Assembly (NCBI GenBank): GCA_018715425.1
Contig: DVLR01000047.1
Span: 1-5,686, forward strand
Direction of reading: 5' to 3'
DNA from: Candidatus Merdenecus merdavium
GTDB taxonomy: Bacteria; Bacillota; Clostridia; Lachnospirales; Lachnospiraceae
DNA: 5,686 nt
The notes under the pieces: generated by a model
The model's input: the letters and a program-made list of their open reading frames with translations, nothing else
Databases searched by the model: none
What the model was told of the DNA's origin: nothing
Shown here: piece after piece, positions 1 through 5,234 of the stretch
How the letters are laid out: each line of letters starts with the position of its first letter
How positions within the stretch are numbered: the stretch's first letter is position 1
Position numbers and translations under genes: made by a program

Positions 1-1
1 G

Positions 2-148
2 AAAGAAAAGGTCATCAAGGCAATCTGTGATGTGACCCGGACAGGGGAGGTTGGAGATGGAAAAATCTTCGCATACCAGATTGCTGAGGTGGTCAAAATC
101 AGAACAGGAGAAAGGGGATATGAGGCATTACAATCCGAGTTTGAATAA
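2..148 (+). CDS. P-II family nitrogen regulatory protein, C-terminal part (5' end outside window)
   Basis: This is the last 48 codons of a PII signalling protein, read in frame from base 2 to a TAA at 146-148. The PII C-terminal signature is present: TGEVGDGKIF, the part of the protein that closes over the bound nucleotide, followed by the strand AYQIAEVVKIRTGERG and a short tail. PII proteins are trimeric cytoplasmic sensors of 2-oxoglutarate and ATP/ADP that control ammonium transporters and nitrogen enzymes. Family members are about 112 residues, so a little under half is visible. The T-loop, with its modifiable Tyr, lies upstream of the window. GlnB and GlnK cannot be told apart from this fragment, and any upstream amtB partner is not visible. 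A hairpin terminator follows directly. Confidence 0.95.
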   Translation, partial: KEKVIKAICDVTRTGEVGDGKIFAYQIAEVVKIRTGERGYEALQSEFE

Positions 149-177
149 AGTAAATTAGTTATTTAACTTTTATCAAT

Positions 178-213
178 AAAGGCTATATCCACCGTGATGT
201 GAATATAGCCTTT
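178..213. terminator. Bidirectional hairpin terminator between convergent genes
   Basis: AAAGGCTATAT (178-188) pairs perfectly with ATATAGCCTTT (203-213), giving an 11-bp stem and a 14-nt loop. T-rich sequence follows on both strands: TTTGTTG on the + strand, and TTTATTGATAAAAG on the - strand. It lies 30 bases after the PII stop and just beyond the stop of the leftward CPBP gene, so it probably ends both transcripts. Confidence 0.85.
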
Positions 214-228
214 GTTGATGCATCTAAA

Positions 229-1110
229 TTAATTGTGATAGGATCCCCAATCATCATAGGGTGTTTGTCTGAGCACCGGTTTGGTAACTTTTCGGACCGG
301 AAGTTTTTGTCTGCTGATCAGATAGAGGGAGAACCCTGTCAGCAGGAGCCCCAATATCATCGTAAGAAAATTGAGGTATCCATTAAAAAATTTGTTCTCC
401 AAATCCGTCAGGAAAGTGCCGAAGAAATTGAAAAGTGCATGGAAGGTCATGCTGGCCAGCAAGGTATTGTACTGCTTAACCAGATATCCCATGATAACAC
501 CTAACAGAAAGGCATAGATACCCTGAACAAGATTCATATGGAAGATTCCGAACAGCACTGCCTGTAAGATGTTGGCAACAACGAAGGTGGCTCCTGCTCG
601 GCGGAACATGGTCATAATCAGTCCCCGGAATAACATTTCCTCCATGAGAGGGGGCAGTATCAGGGATGAGAAAACCCATATGACGGAGTAGGACAGCATC
701 CCGGAACTTTCCACCAATTCACTATAGTTGTTTAGTGCTTTGGGCATTAAAATTGACAGAAATAGAAACAAAAGACTCATGGAATGGCTGACTCCAAGTG
801 CCAGCAAAGCGGTAGAGCCTACGCCGGATGGGCGGAAGTACCAGTTTTGCTTATATTGCTTCTTCACCTTGTAAACCTTGTAGTAATACCAGAACCCTAC
901 AGGAATCAGTGCACAGATGTACATGATAACGGAAACAAGATTCAGATTATTCATATAGGCAGAATAAGCGGCCTCGATTCCCTGAAAATAATCGGTGCTC
1001 GTGTGAAATATCATCAAGAAAATCATGATGATATTAGGTACTAATAACATGATTCCCATTACCATCAGAAATGGTAAACAGGCAAATAGATATTTGCTGA
1101 TTTTTTTCAC
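229..1110 (-). CDS. CPBP family intramembrane glutamic endopeptidase (CAAX protease / bacteriocin-processing type)
   Basis: A 293-residue polytopic membrane protein of the CPBP (Abi, M79-like) family. Three motifs carry the active site: EExxxR as EEMLFR (Glu157, Glu158, Arg162), FxxxH as FGIFH (His191), and HxxxN as HALFN (His224, Asn228). About eight hydrophobic segments are visible, two before a basic loop (KVYKVKKQYKQN), and the tail is basic and hydrophilic. Members cleave within membranes; bacterial ones act in bacteriocin maturation or self-immunity or have unknown substrates. The GTG at 1110 is chosen as start because AAGGAG lies 7 nt upstream and the protein then opens VKKISKYLFACL, a normal positively charged lead into helix 1. 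An ATG at 1152 would add 14 residues but has no good ribosome site. The gene is convergent with the PII gene and monocistronic in this window. Substrate unknown. Confidence 0.92.
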   Translation of the reverse strand: MKKISKYLFACLPFLMVMGIMLLVPNIIMIFLMIFHTSTDYFQGIEAAYSAYMNNLNLVSVIMYICALIPVGFWYYYKVYKVKKQYKQNWYFRPSGVGSTALLALGVSHSMSLLFLFLSILMPKALNNYSELVESSGMLSYSVIWVFSSLILPPLMEEMLFRGLIMTMFRRAGATFVVANILQAVLFGIFHMNLVQGIYAFLLGVIMGYLVKQYNTLLASMTFHALFNFFGTFLTDLENKFFNGYLNFLTMILGLLLTGFSLYLISRQKLPVRKVTKPVLRQTPYDDWGSYHN

Positions 1111-1117
1111 GTGTAAT

Positions 1118-1123
1118 CTCCTT
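1118..1123 (-). promoter_or_regulatory. Ribosome binding site that fixes a GTG start for the CPBP gene
   Basis: On the minus strand AAGGAG sits 7 nt before GTG AAA AAA ATC (GTG at 1110-1108). No comparable Shine-Dalgarno sequence precedes the in-frame ATG at 1152, so the shorter 293-residue form is preferred. Confidence 0.8.
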
Positions 1124-1204
1124 AATAGCAAAGTCCAGCAGAATATGCTCACTGAATTTTATCGAAATGAATGAGTTACAAATTTGGTTGATGTTTATTA
1201 TTAA

Positions 1205-1232
1205 AGTATATCATGAAATTGTCACTAATTAA
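1205..1232 (-). promoter_or_regulatory. Candidate leftward sigma-A promoter for the CPBP gene
   Basis: Minus-strand TTAATT (1232-1227) and TATACT (1210-1205) are 16 nt apart, about 95 nt upstream of the GTG start. The -10 is good and the -35 is poor. The -35 overlaps the first of the two 14-bp direct repeats, so a protein bound there would block or modulate this promoter. Confidence 0.35.
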
Positions 1233-1279
1233 GTATAATTTGGTATCAAAAGCAAAAAGTTATCGTAATTAGGTATAAT
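1226..1279. repeat. Pair of 14-bp direct repeats, 40 bp apart (possible operators)
   Basis: TAATTAAGTATAAT (1226-1239) and TAATTAGGTATAAT (1266-1279) differ at one base and are spaced exactly 40 bp start to start, close to four helical turns. The first copy is also a short inverted repeat (AATTA, 4 nt, TAATT, at 1227-1240). The second is less symmetrical. Flanking bases do not match, so the repeat is confined to these 14 positions. The region is very AT-rich, so chance cannot be excluded. Confidence 0.4.
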
Positions 1280-1356
1280 CTACATTCTATCACAATAGAA
1301 CAATCTACTCAAATAAAGATTTCTTAAATATATGGGTAAATAAATACAATATTTTA

Positions 1357-1387
1357 TTGAAATTCCTTTTAGTGGTTGTGGTATAAT
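1357..1387 (+). promoter_or_regulatory. Rightward extended -10 promoter for the VOC/helicase/MazG cluster
   Basis: TTGAAA (1357-1362) and TATAAT (1382-1387) are separated by 19 nt. The -10 is perfect and preceded by TGG, an extended -10 (TGnTATAAT) that would offset the long spacer. Transcription would start near 1394, leaving a leader of about 90 nt before the VOC ATG at 1484. No equally good promoter is visible further downstream in the cluster. Confidence 0.65.
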
Positions 1388-1483
1388 AGCGATGTAGAGA
1401 CTTAATGATTTATTCTATCCAACAGGTGTCGAAATTACAACAATGAAGGCCATAACATTATGAAAGAATAGGAGTGAGATTAG

Positions 1484-1834
1484 ATGAACTGTACTATTAG
1501 ATCCTTGTACTTATGCGTCAATGATATGGAACGGGCAATCTCTTTTTATCAGGAGTTTTTTGAGCAGCCGGTTACGGAAAGGGATTCGGTCTACAGCGTT
1601 TTCAATATCAAAGAATTTCGTCTGGGCTTATTCCAGTACCAGATGGTCAATGAATCCCATATTTTCGGGAGCAATTGTCTGCCTAGCATTGAGGTAGAAA
1701 GCTTGGAGGTTTTAAAGAATAAGTTATCCGATAAGAAAGTTATATTCGAGTTAAAACAAATTGGTTCAAACTGGGTAAGCGAATTTGAGGATAGTGAGGG
1801 AAATCATATTGAGATGACCACACCAGTCATATAA
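1484..1834 (+). CDS. VOC (glyoxalase/bleomycin-resistance fold) family protein, probably without the usual metal site
   Basis: A 116-residue protein with the vicinal-oxygen-chelate fold. The first module opens with LYLCVNDMERAISFYQEFF (the usual H-x-x-L-x-V-x-D...FY pattern), and the second ends in FEDSEGNHIEM, matching the DPxGNxxE end of the family. Aligned by eye, the first metal-ligand His is Ser7 and the position that is usually the second His is near Leu66. Only Glu110 remains of the usual set, so a metal-dependent lyase or dioxygenase role is doubtful; a ligand-binding or sequestering role is possible. AGGAG lies 9 nt before the ATG, and the promoter is at 1357-1387. No terminator separates it from the helicase gene 64 nt downstream, so the two may be co-transcribed. 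The substrate cannot be named. Confidence 0.85.
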   Translation: MNCTIRSLYLCVNDMERAISFYQEFFEQPVTERDSVYSVFNIKEFRLGLFQYQMVNESHIFGSNCLPSIEVESLEVLKNKLSDKKVIFELKQIGSNWVSEFEDSEGNHIEMTTPVI

Positions 1835-1849
1835 AAACAGGCCTGATAA

Positions 1850-1862
1850 ATGTCATAGACAT
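1850..1862. repeat. Short palindrome upstream of the nuclease-helicase gene
   Basis: ATGTC-ATA-GACAT is a perfect 5-bp inverted repeat with a 3-bp centre, ending 36 bp before the helicase ATG. It is too short and GC-poor for a terminator. It could be an operator, but there is no second copy to support that. A weak promoter candidate (TTGAGA 1809-1814, TATAAA 1830-1835, 15-nt spacer) lies just upstream. Confidence 0.25.
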
Positions 1863-1898
1863 AAATACGATTGGTCTAACAAGATTTGGAGAAAACAA

Positions 1899-3764
1899 AT
1901 GATTGTTTATGATGGTATAAAAACAGATTTTTTAAAAAGCGTAGAAGATGATACGATTGCAGTTGAAATTGAGGAAAATATATATCAAAAAATGAGGCGC
2001 CATACGGCAGCAAATGAGTTTCGCTCATGGGAGAATTCGCTTGAGTATATGTACAAGGTTTTAAATGATAATGAGATACCTGCTGATGCTGGAATTGCAA
2101 TTGAATACAATATTCCACAAACCTCAAAGCGCGTTGATTTTTTGATATCTGGTTATAATAAGCAAGAGATTGGAAATGTTGTCATTATAGAGCTAAAGCA
2201 ATGGGATCATTTGGAATCTGTCGAAGGTATGGATGCATTGGTAAAAACTTATACTGGAAATTCTTTGCGGAATGTGGTTCATCCATCATATCAGGCATGG
2301 TCGTATGCTATGATGATTCGAGATTACAATCAATCGGTTCAGATGAGCAATATTTTTTTGCATCCATGCTCATATTTACATAATTATCGTAGAATTGGGA
2401 AAGATGCATTGGACGCAGCCCAGTACCAGGACTATCTAGAAGAGGCTCCTGCTTTTACACGTGGTCAGGTTAAAAAATTGCGTCAGTTTATTAAAAAGGA
2501 CATTGTATCAGGTGACAATAAAAAACTGATATATGATATTGATCAGGGGAAAATCAAGCCATCCAAAAGTCTGCAGAATTCTATAGCGAACATGCTGAAA
2601 GGCAATCGCGAATTCATTATGTTAGATGATCAGAAAGTAGTTTATGAAGAGATATTGAATATGTCCAGGTTATCCCAGAAGGATGAGAAAAAACGAGTGA
2701 TGATTGTTCAGGGTGGTCCTGGCACAGGAAAAACAGTCGTTGCAGTAAATTTGCTTGCACAGCTCACATGCGAAGAACAGTTTTGTCAGTACGTATCCAA
2801 AAATAGTGCTCCAAGAAATGTCTACCAGAAGAAACTGAAAGGCCCATTCAGAAAAAGCAGTATTGATAATTTGTTTAAAGGGTCTGGTGTCTATATTGAT
2901 ATGCAGGAAAATATGGTGGATACACTATTGGTAGATGAAGCGCATCGTCTGAATGCGAAATCCGGTATGTTTCGCAATATAGGAGAAAATCAGATTAAAG
3001 AAATAATTCATGCCGCAAAATGTAGCGTGTTTTTTATTGATGAAAGCCAGCGAGTTACCATCAGTGATATAGGAAGTATAGAAGAAATCAAGAAATGGGC
3101 GGCTAAAGAAGATGCAGAAGTTGTAGTACAGGAACTAAAATCTCAGTTCCGATGTAACGGATCTGATGGCTATTTGGCATGGTTGGATGATGTGTTGGAG
3201 ATTCGGGAGACAGCAAATTATGATTTGAAGGATATTGACTATGATATTGAAATATTAGATTCCCCAGAGGTAATGCGGGAAATTATTATAGAGAAAAACA
3301 AGGTCGCTAACAGAGCCAGAATACTTGCAGGATATTGCTGGGAATGGGTAAAAGCTAGTCGGAATGTGACAGAGGAGAGCGATATTAAGATTGGTGACTT
3401 TGAAATCAGTTGGAATCTTGAAAACACAACTACATTTGCGATAGATGAGGACTCCGTTAACGAAGCAGGATGTATTCATACATCACAGGGATTGGAATTT
3501 GATTATGTAGGTGTCATCATTGGGGATGACATGAGATATGAAAATGGAAAAGTGATTACAGATTTTACTAAAAGAGCTCGATCTGATCAATCTCTTAAGG
3601 GAATCAAAAAAATGTATAAGAATGATCCGGAACTCGCAGTTCAGACAGCGGATGAGATAATAAAAAACACATATCGGACACTGATGACGAGAGGCATGAA
3701 GGGCTGTTACGTTTATTGTGTTGATAAAGGATTATCCGAATATTTGAAAGGAAGAATAAGATAA
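1899..3764 (+). CDS. DUF2075-type nuclease-helicase: N-terminal PD-(D/E)xK-like domain plus SF1-like (Schlafen-type) helicase
   Basis: A 621-residue protein with two parts. Residues about 40-145 look like a restriction-endonuclease fold: Asp80 (KRVDFLI), then Glu98-Leu-Lys100 in a hydrophobic strand (VVIIELKQW), then Gln132-AWS-Tyr136, matching the QxxxY motif of RecB-like nucleases. Residues about 240-615 are a DUF2075/SF1-like ATPase: Walker A GGPGTGKT (272-279), Walker B LLVDEAH (Asp346, Glu347), motif III-like FFIDESQ (378-384), QFR (416-418), HTSQGLEFDYVGVI (527-540), and a motif VI-like YRTLMTRGMKG (592-602) that normally gives the arginine finger. It should therefore couple ATP-driven movement on DNA or RNA to cleavage. 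GGAG lies 7 nt before the ATG. The stop overlaps the start of the MazG gene (TAATG), implying translational coupling. Members are often seen among defence genes; an immune role here is inferred. The substrate is unknown. Confidence 0.88.
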   Translation: MIVYDGIKTDFLKSVEDDTIAVEIEENIYQKMRRHTAANEFRSWENSLEYMYKVLNDNEIPADAGIAIEYNIPQTSKRVDFLISGYNKQEIGNVVIIELKQWDHLESVEGMDALVKTYTGNSLRNVVHPSYQAWSYAMMIRDYNQSVQMSNIFLHPCSYLHNYRRIGKDALDAAQYQDYLEEAPAFTRGQVKKLRQFIKKDIVSGDNKKLIYDIDQGKIKPSKSLQNSIANMLKGNREFIMLDDQKVVYEEILNMSRLSQKDEKKRVMIVQGGPGTGKTVVAVNLLAQLTCEEQFCQYVSKNSAPRNVYQKKLKGPFRKSSIDNLFKGSGVYIDMQENMVDTLLVDEAHRLNAKSGMFRNIGENQIKEIIHAAKCSVFFIDESQRVTISDIGSIEEIKKWAAKEDAEVVVQELKSQFRCNGSDGYLAWLDDVLEIRETANYDLKDIDYDIEILDSPEVMREIIIEKNKVANRARILAGYCWEWVKASRNVTEESDIKIGDFEISWNLENTTTFAIDEDSVNEAGCIHTSQGLEFDYVGVIIGDDMRYENGKVITDFTKRARSDQSLKGIKKMYKNDPELAVQTADEIIKNTYRTLMTRGMKGCYVYCVDKGLSEYLKGRIR

Positions 3765-4123
3765 TGGAAAATCATACAATACAGGAATTAACTAAGGTTG
3801 TTCAGGAGTTTTGTGAAGAGCGTGACTGGGATCAGTTTCATAATCCTAAAGATTTAGCGATTGGAATATCGACGGAGGCAAATGAACTCCTTGATATTTT
3901 TCGTTTTAAGTCTGATGAGCAGATGAAAGAGCTTTTCGATAATGATAAATCTCGAGGCCATATAGAAGAAGAGATAGCCGACACTTTATTTTTTGTTTTG
4001 AGATTTGCTCAGATGAATAATCTGGATTTGGGCCAGTGTTTGAAGAAGAAAATTGAAATGAACAATCAAAAGTATCCGGTGGATAAGATAAAGGGAAAGA
4101 ACTTGAAGTATACTGATTTATGA
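3764..4123 (+). CDS. MazG-like nucleotide pyrophosphohydrolase (RS21-C6/dCTPase-like)
   Basis: A 119-residue all-alpha NTP pyrophosphohydrolase. The metal-binding signature is clear: Glu38 and Glu41 in ISTEANELLDIF, and Glu70 and Asp73 in EEEIADTLFFVL. The preceding RDWDQFHNPKDLA (20-32) is typical of the single-domain MazG-like/RS21-C6 (DCTPP1) branch, whose members hydrolyse dCTP-like and modified (d)NTPs to monophosphate plus pyrophosphate using Mg2+. It is cytoplasmic and expected to be oligomeric. Its ATG shares a base with the helicase stop, and AAAGGA sits 11 nt upstream inside that gene, so it should be made together with the helicase. Relatives act in house-cleaning of nucleotide pools; in this setting, nucleotide removal during infection is a reasonable inference. 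Substrate specificity is not readable from sequence. Confidence 0.93.
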   Translation: MENHTIQELTKVVQEFCEERDWDQFHNPKDLAIGISTEANELLDIFRFKSDEQMKELFDNDKSRGHIEEEIADTLFFVLRFAQMNNLDLGQCLKKKIEMNNQKYPVDKIKGKNLKYTDL

Positions 4124-4154
4124 GAAAAATACGCGGTCAGTTTTGTGACAAGTG

Positions 4155-4222
4155 ATATAAAATAGAATGGGTAAGCCTTCCATGGTCTTCTTGATCAGGT
4201 GTGGTTTACCTTTATTTTATAT
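4155..4222 (+). terminator. Long hairpin terminator after the helicase-MazG genes
   Basis: GGTAAGCC (4170-4177) pairs with GGTTTACC (4203-4210), with one G-U pair. The outer arm ATATAAAATA (4155-4164) pairs perfectly with TATTTTATAT (4213-4222), extending the structure across a small internal loop. The inner stem is followed by TTTATTTTAT, a U-rich tract suited to intrinsic termination. It lies 31 nt after the MazG stop. The outer 10-bp arm may also let it work leftward. Confidence 0.75.
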
Positions 4223-4238
4223 AAAAGTTAAATTCATG

Positions 4239-4267
4239 TGTAACGAATGTTGAGAAATAAACTCTTA
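4239..4267 (+). promoter_or_regulatory. Possible ECF-type promoter of the broken sigma factor gene
   Basis: TGTAAC (4239-4244) resembles the -35 of ECF sigma promoters. CTCTTA (4262-4267), 17 nt on, resembles a -10 that has lost part of the expected CGTCTTA. ECF genes commonly drive their own expression, which would fit the sigma remnant at 4288. The predicted start would fall almost on the ribosome binding site, which weakens the call. Confidence 0.3.
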
Positions 4268-4287
4268 TGGTTAAAGGAGGTGGAAAA

Positions 4288-4341
4288 ATGGAGGATATGG
4301 AACAAATATATAAGCAAATAAGCCTGCTTGGTTATGACTGA
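4288..4341 (+). pseudogene. 5' remnant of an RNA polymerase ECF sigma factor gene
   Basis: A very strong ribosome site (AAAGGAGG, 4273-4280) is followed 7 nt later by an ATG that encodes MEDMEQIYKQ, then ISLLGYD and a TGA. The first ten residues match what I recognise as the opening of sigma-70-family (ECF) factors from Lachnospiraceae-like clostridia, which then continue into a helix of region 2. Here that match stops at about codon 10, base 4317, and the next 37 bp form a hairpin. No downstream sigma sequence exists in any frame, because the following DNA encodes another gene's end on the opposite strand. This is thus a start signal with its coding body removed, not an intact small gene. 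Translation of a 17-residue peptide is still possible. The identification rests on ten residues. Confidence 0.55.
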
Positions 4342-4347
4342 GCAGGC
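4322..4347 (-). terminator. Hairpin at the junction of two gene remnants (leftward terminator)
   Basis: GCCTGCT (4322-4328) pairs with AGCAGGC (4341-4347), a 7-bp GC-rich stem with a 12-nt loop. On the minus strand TTATTTG follows the stem, so it can terminate the leftward winged-helix/lipoprotein/membrane-protein transcript. On the plus strand only CTAAAAT follows, a poor U tract. The ATGs and stops of both flanking remnants run into it. Confidence 0.6.
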
Positions 4348-4735
4348 CTAAAATGACGGTCACTATGTATTGTGGATTGTCTGGGTCTGGTTCTATCTTT
4401 TTTCTTAATTTGCGTATGAATGAGGTCAAATTACTAGCGTCTGGTGTATAATCGTATCCCCAAATATTTTCATAGAGTTGCTCTTTAGTAAATACTTGCC
4501 CTTTATGAGAAAACAGAAAATAGAATAAGTCAAATTCTTTTGCCGTGAGGTATACCGCAGTGTCGTTTTCATTCTGAAAGGTTCTGGTAAACGGGTTTAT
4601 ATAAAACGCTGGTGTTTGCTGTTTGACAAGTATAGGCGTATAATCCAGTTTTGTTGAGAACCACTCAACAGTTTGTTTGAAAATTTGTTCTTCATTTGCC
4701 GTAAATTCGGCGATCAATATTTTCCCATATAATCA

Positions 4736-4742
4736 CTCCTCT
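4736..4742 (-). promoter_or_regulatory. Ribosome binding site pointing to the out-of-frame ATG of the winged-helix gene
   Basis: Minus-strand AGAGGAG is 7 nt from ATG 4728-4726, ideal spacing, but that ATG reaches TGA after four codons. The spacing argues that 4728 is the ancestral start and that the frame was lost, rather than that TTG 4717 (18 nt from the site) is the natural start. Confidence 0.7.
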
Positions 4743-4751
4743 GTATAAATG

Positions 4752-5210
4752 CTATTGTGTTAGAGTATTTAGATATTTAGCAGTATTTTTTGACACCTTG
4801 AAATCAAAATCCAAGTCAGCGATTTTTATAGTTACATAAGGACAATCTTTATAAGAATATATTTTTATGGCTTCATAGGAATCCAAATTCATTTTATTTT
4901 TCCCCAGTTGTATAGTTTCATTTTGTGAGAAAACAAAAGTGCCTGAGATTTCTGTGCTAACTGGTAAAGTGGTCAACTCCCATTTATCAACGGCTAAAGT
5001 ATCTATAAATTGCAAAATATCATTTTTATTAGAAAGTGTTTGACTAGTCTTTTTTTTATCAGTTGGAACAATTTCAATTTTCTGTGCTTTTTCCATTTCA
5101 CTGTAATATTCCACAAAATCATTACTCGTATCAACTACATTGTTTTTCGCACAGCCAGTAATTGTACTTAAACATATAATTACAGATATTATTGTAATAA
5201 ATTTTTTCAT
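4752..5210 (-). CDS. Small predicted lipoprotein of unknown function
   Basis: A 152-residue protein with a lipoprotein signal peptide: MKK, a hydrophobic core (FITIISVIICLSTI), and a lipobox ending TGC with Cys20 as the lipidated residue. It should be anchored to the outer face of the cell membrane. The mature part begins with a polar linker (AKNNVVDTSND) and then a single alpha/beta domain of about 115 residues. Features include the LSNKNDILQFIDTL helix, the strand pair TEISGTFVFSQNETIQLG, and KDCPYVTIKIADLDFDFKV near the end. I do not recognise the family; it resembles the small Firmicute lipoproteins annotated only as domains of unknown function. An AAGAAAGGAG site (5226-5217) lies 6 nt before the ATG. 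It starts 24 nt after the membrane protein and is followed 23 nt later by the winged-helix gene, so the three look like one leftward operon. Confidence 0.8.
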   Translation of the reverse strand: MKKFITIISVIICLSTITGCAKNNVVDTSNDFVEYYSEMEKAQKIEIVPTDKKKTSQTLSNKNDILQFIDTLAVDKWELTTLPVSTEISGTFVFSQNETIQLGKNKMNLDSYEAIKIYSYKDCPYVTIKIADLDFDFKVSKNTAKYLNTLTQ

Positions 5211-5234
5211 ATAAATCTCCTTTCTTGAACATCA

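Larger units (their letters stand above)
1111..1483. other. AT-rich divergent intergenic region (373 bp)
   Basis: This region separates the leftward CPBP gene from the rightward VOC/helicase/MazG cluster. It holds the CPBP ribosome site, a weak leftward promoter candidate, two 14-bp direct repeats, a good rightward promoter, and an untranslated leader of about 90 nt before the VOC gene. I see no RNA gene, riboswitch fold or convincing ORF. It is visibly more AT-rich than the CPBP coding sequence beside it. Confidence 0.75.
4271..4728 (-). pseudogene. Winged-helix (OmpR/PhoB-type) regulator, frameshifted at its start and cut at its end
   Basis: The DNA-binding domain is clear: LTAKEFDLFYFLFSHKGQVFTKEQLYENIWGYDY, a recognition helix ASNLTSFIRKLRKKIE, then NPQYIVTV. 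OmpR-type domains normally end there in a WGVGYKF-like hairpin, but here the frame continues from base 4354 into 26 unrelated residues (stop 4271-4273) antisense to the sigma remnant. At the other end, AGAGGAG lies 7 nt before an ATG at 4728 that reads MGKY-stop. One extra A in the AAAA run would give MGKILIAEFTANEEQ, a receiver-like first strand and helix joined to the domain. As it stands, the domain frame opens only from TTG at 4717, too far from the ribosome site. The receiver is reduced to about one beta-alpha-beta unit without a phospho-Asp region. It is last in the leftward gene set, 23 nt after the lipoprotein. Confidence 0.7.

Noticed and set aside
199..504. Plus-strand open frame inside the CPBP gene region
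   Set aside because: It is antisense to the clearly conserved CPBP protein, overlaps the terminator and has no ribosome site. The same applies to plus-strand frame 784-1044.
1443..1463. Leader mini-ORF ATG AAG GCC ATA ACA TTA TGA before the VOC gene
   Set aside because: It has no ribosome binding site and only six codons with no attenuator structure, so there is no reason to think it is translated or regulatory.
1876..2127. Minus-strand open frame over the start of the helicase gene (also 3239-3427 and 3255-3479)
   Set aside because: These are shadow frames of a long, motif-rich gene and lack start signals or recognisable protein features.
162..4232. 12-bp inverted match TTTAACTTTTAT (162-173) / ATAAAAGTTAAA (4221-4232) flanking the CPBP-to-MazG region, like element ends
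   Set aside because: It is purely AT-rich, and a match of this length is expected by chance in a window this size. No target duplication, transposase or integrase accompanies it.
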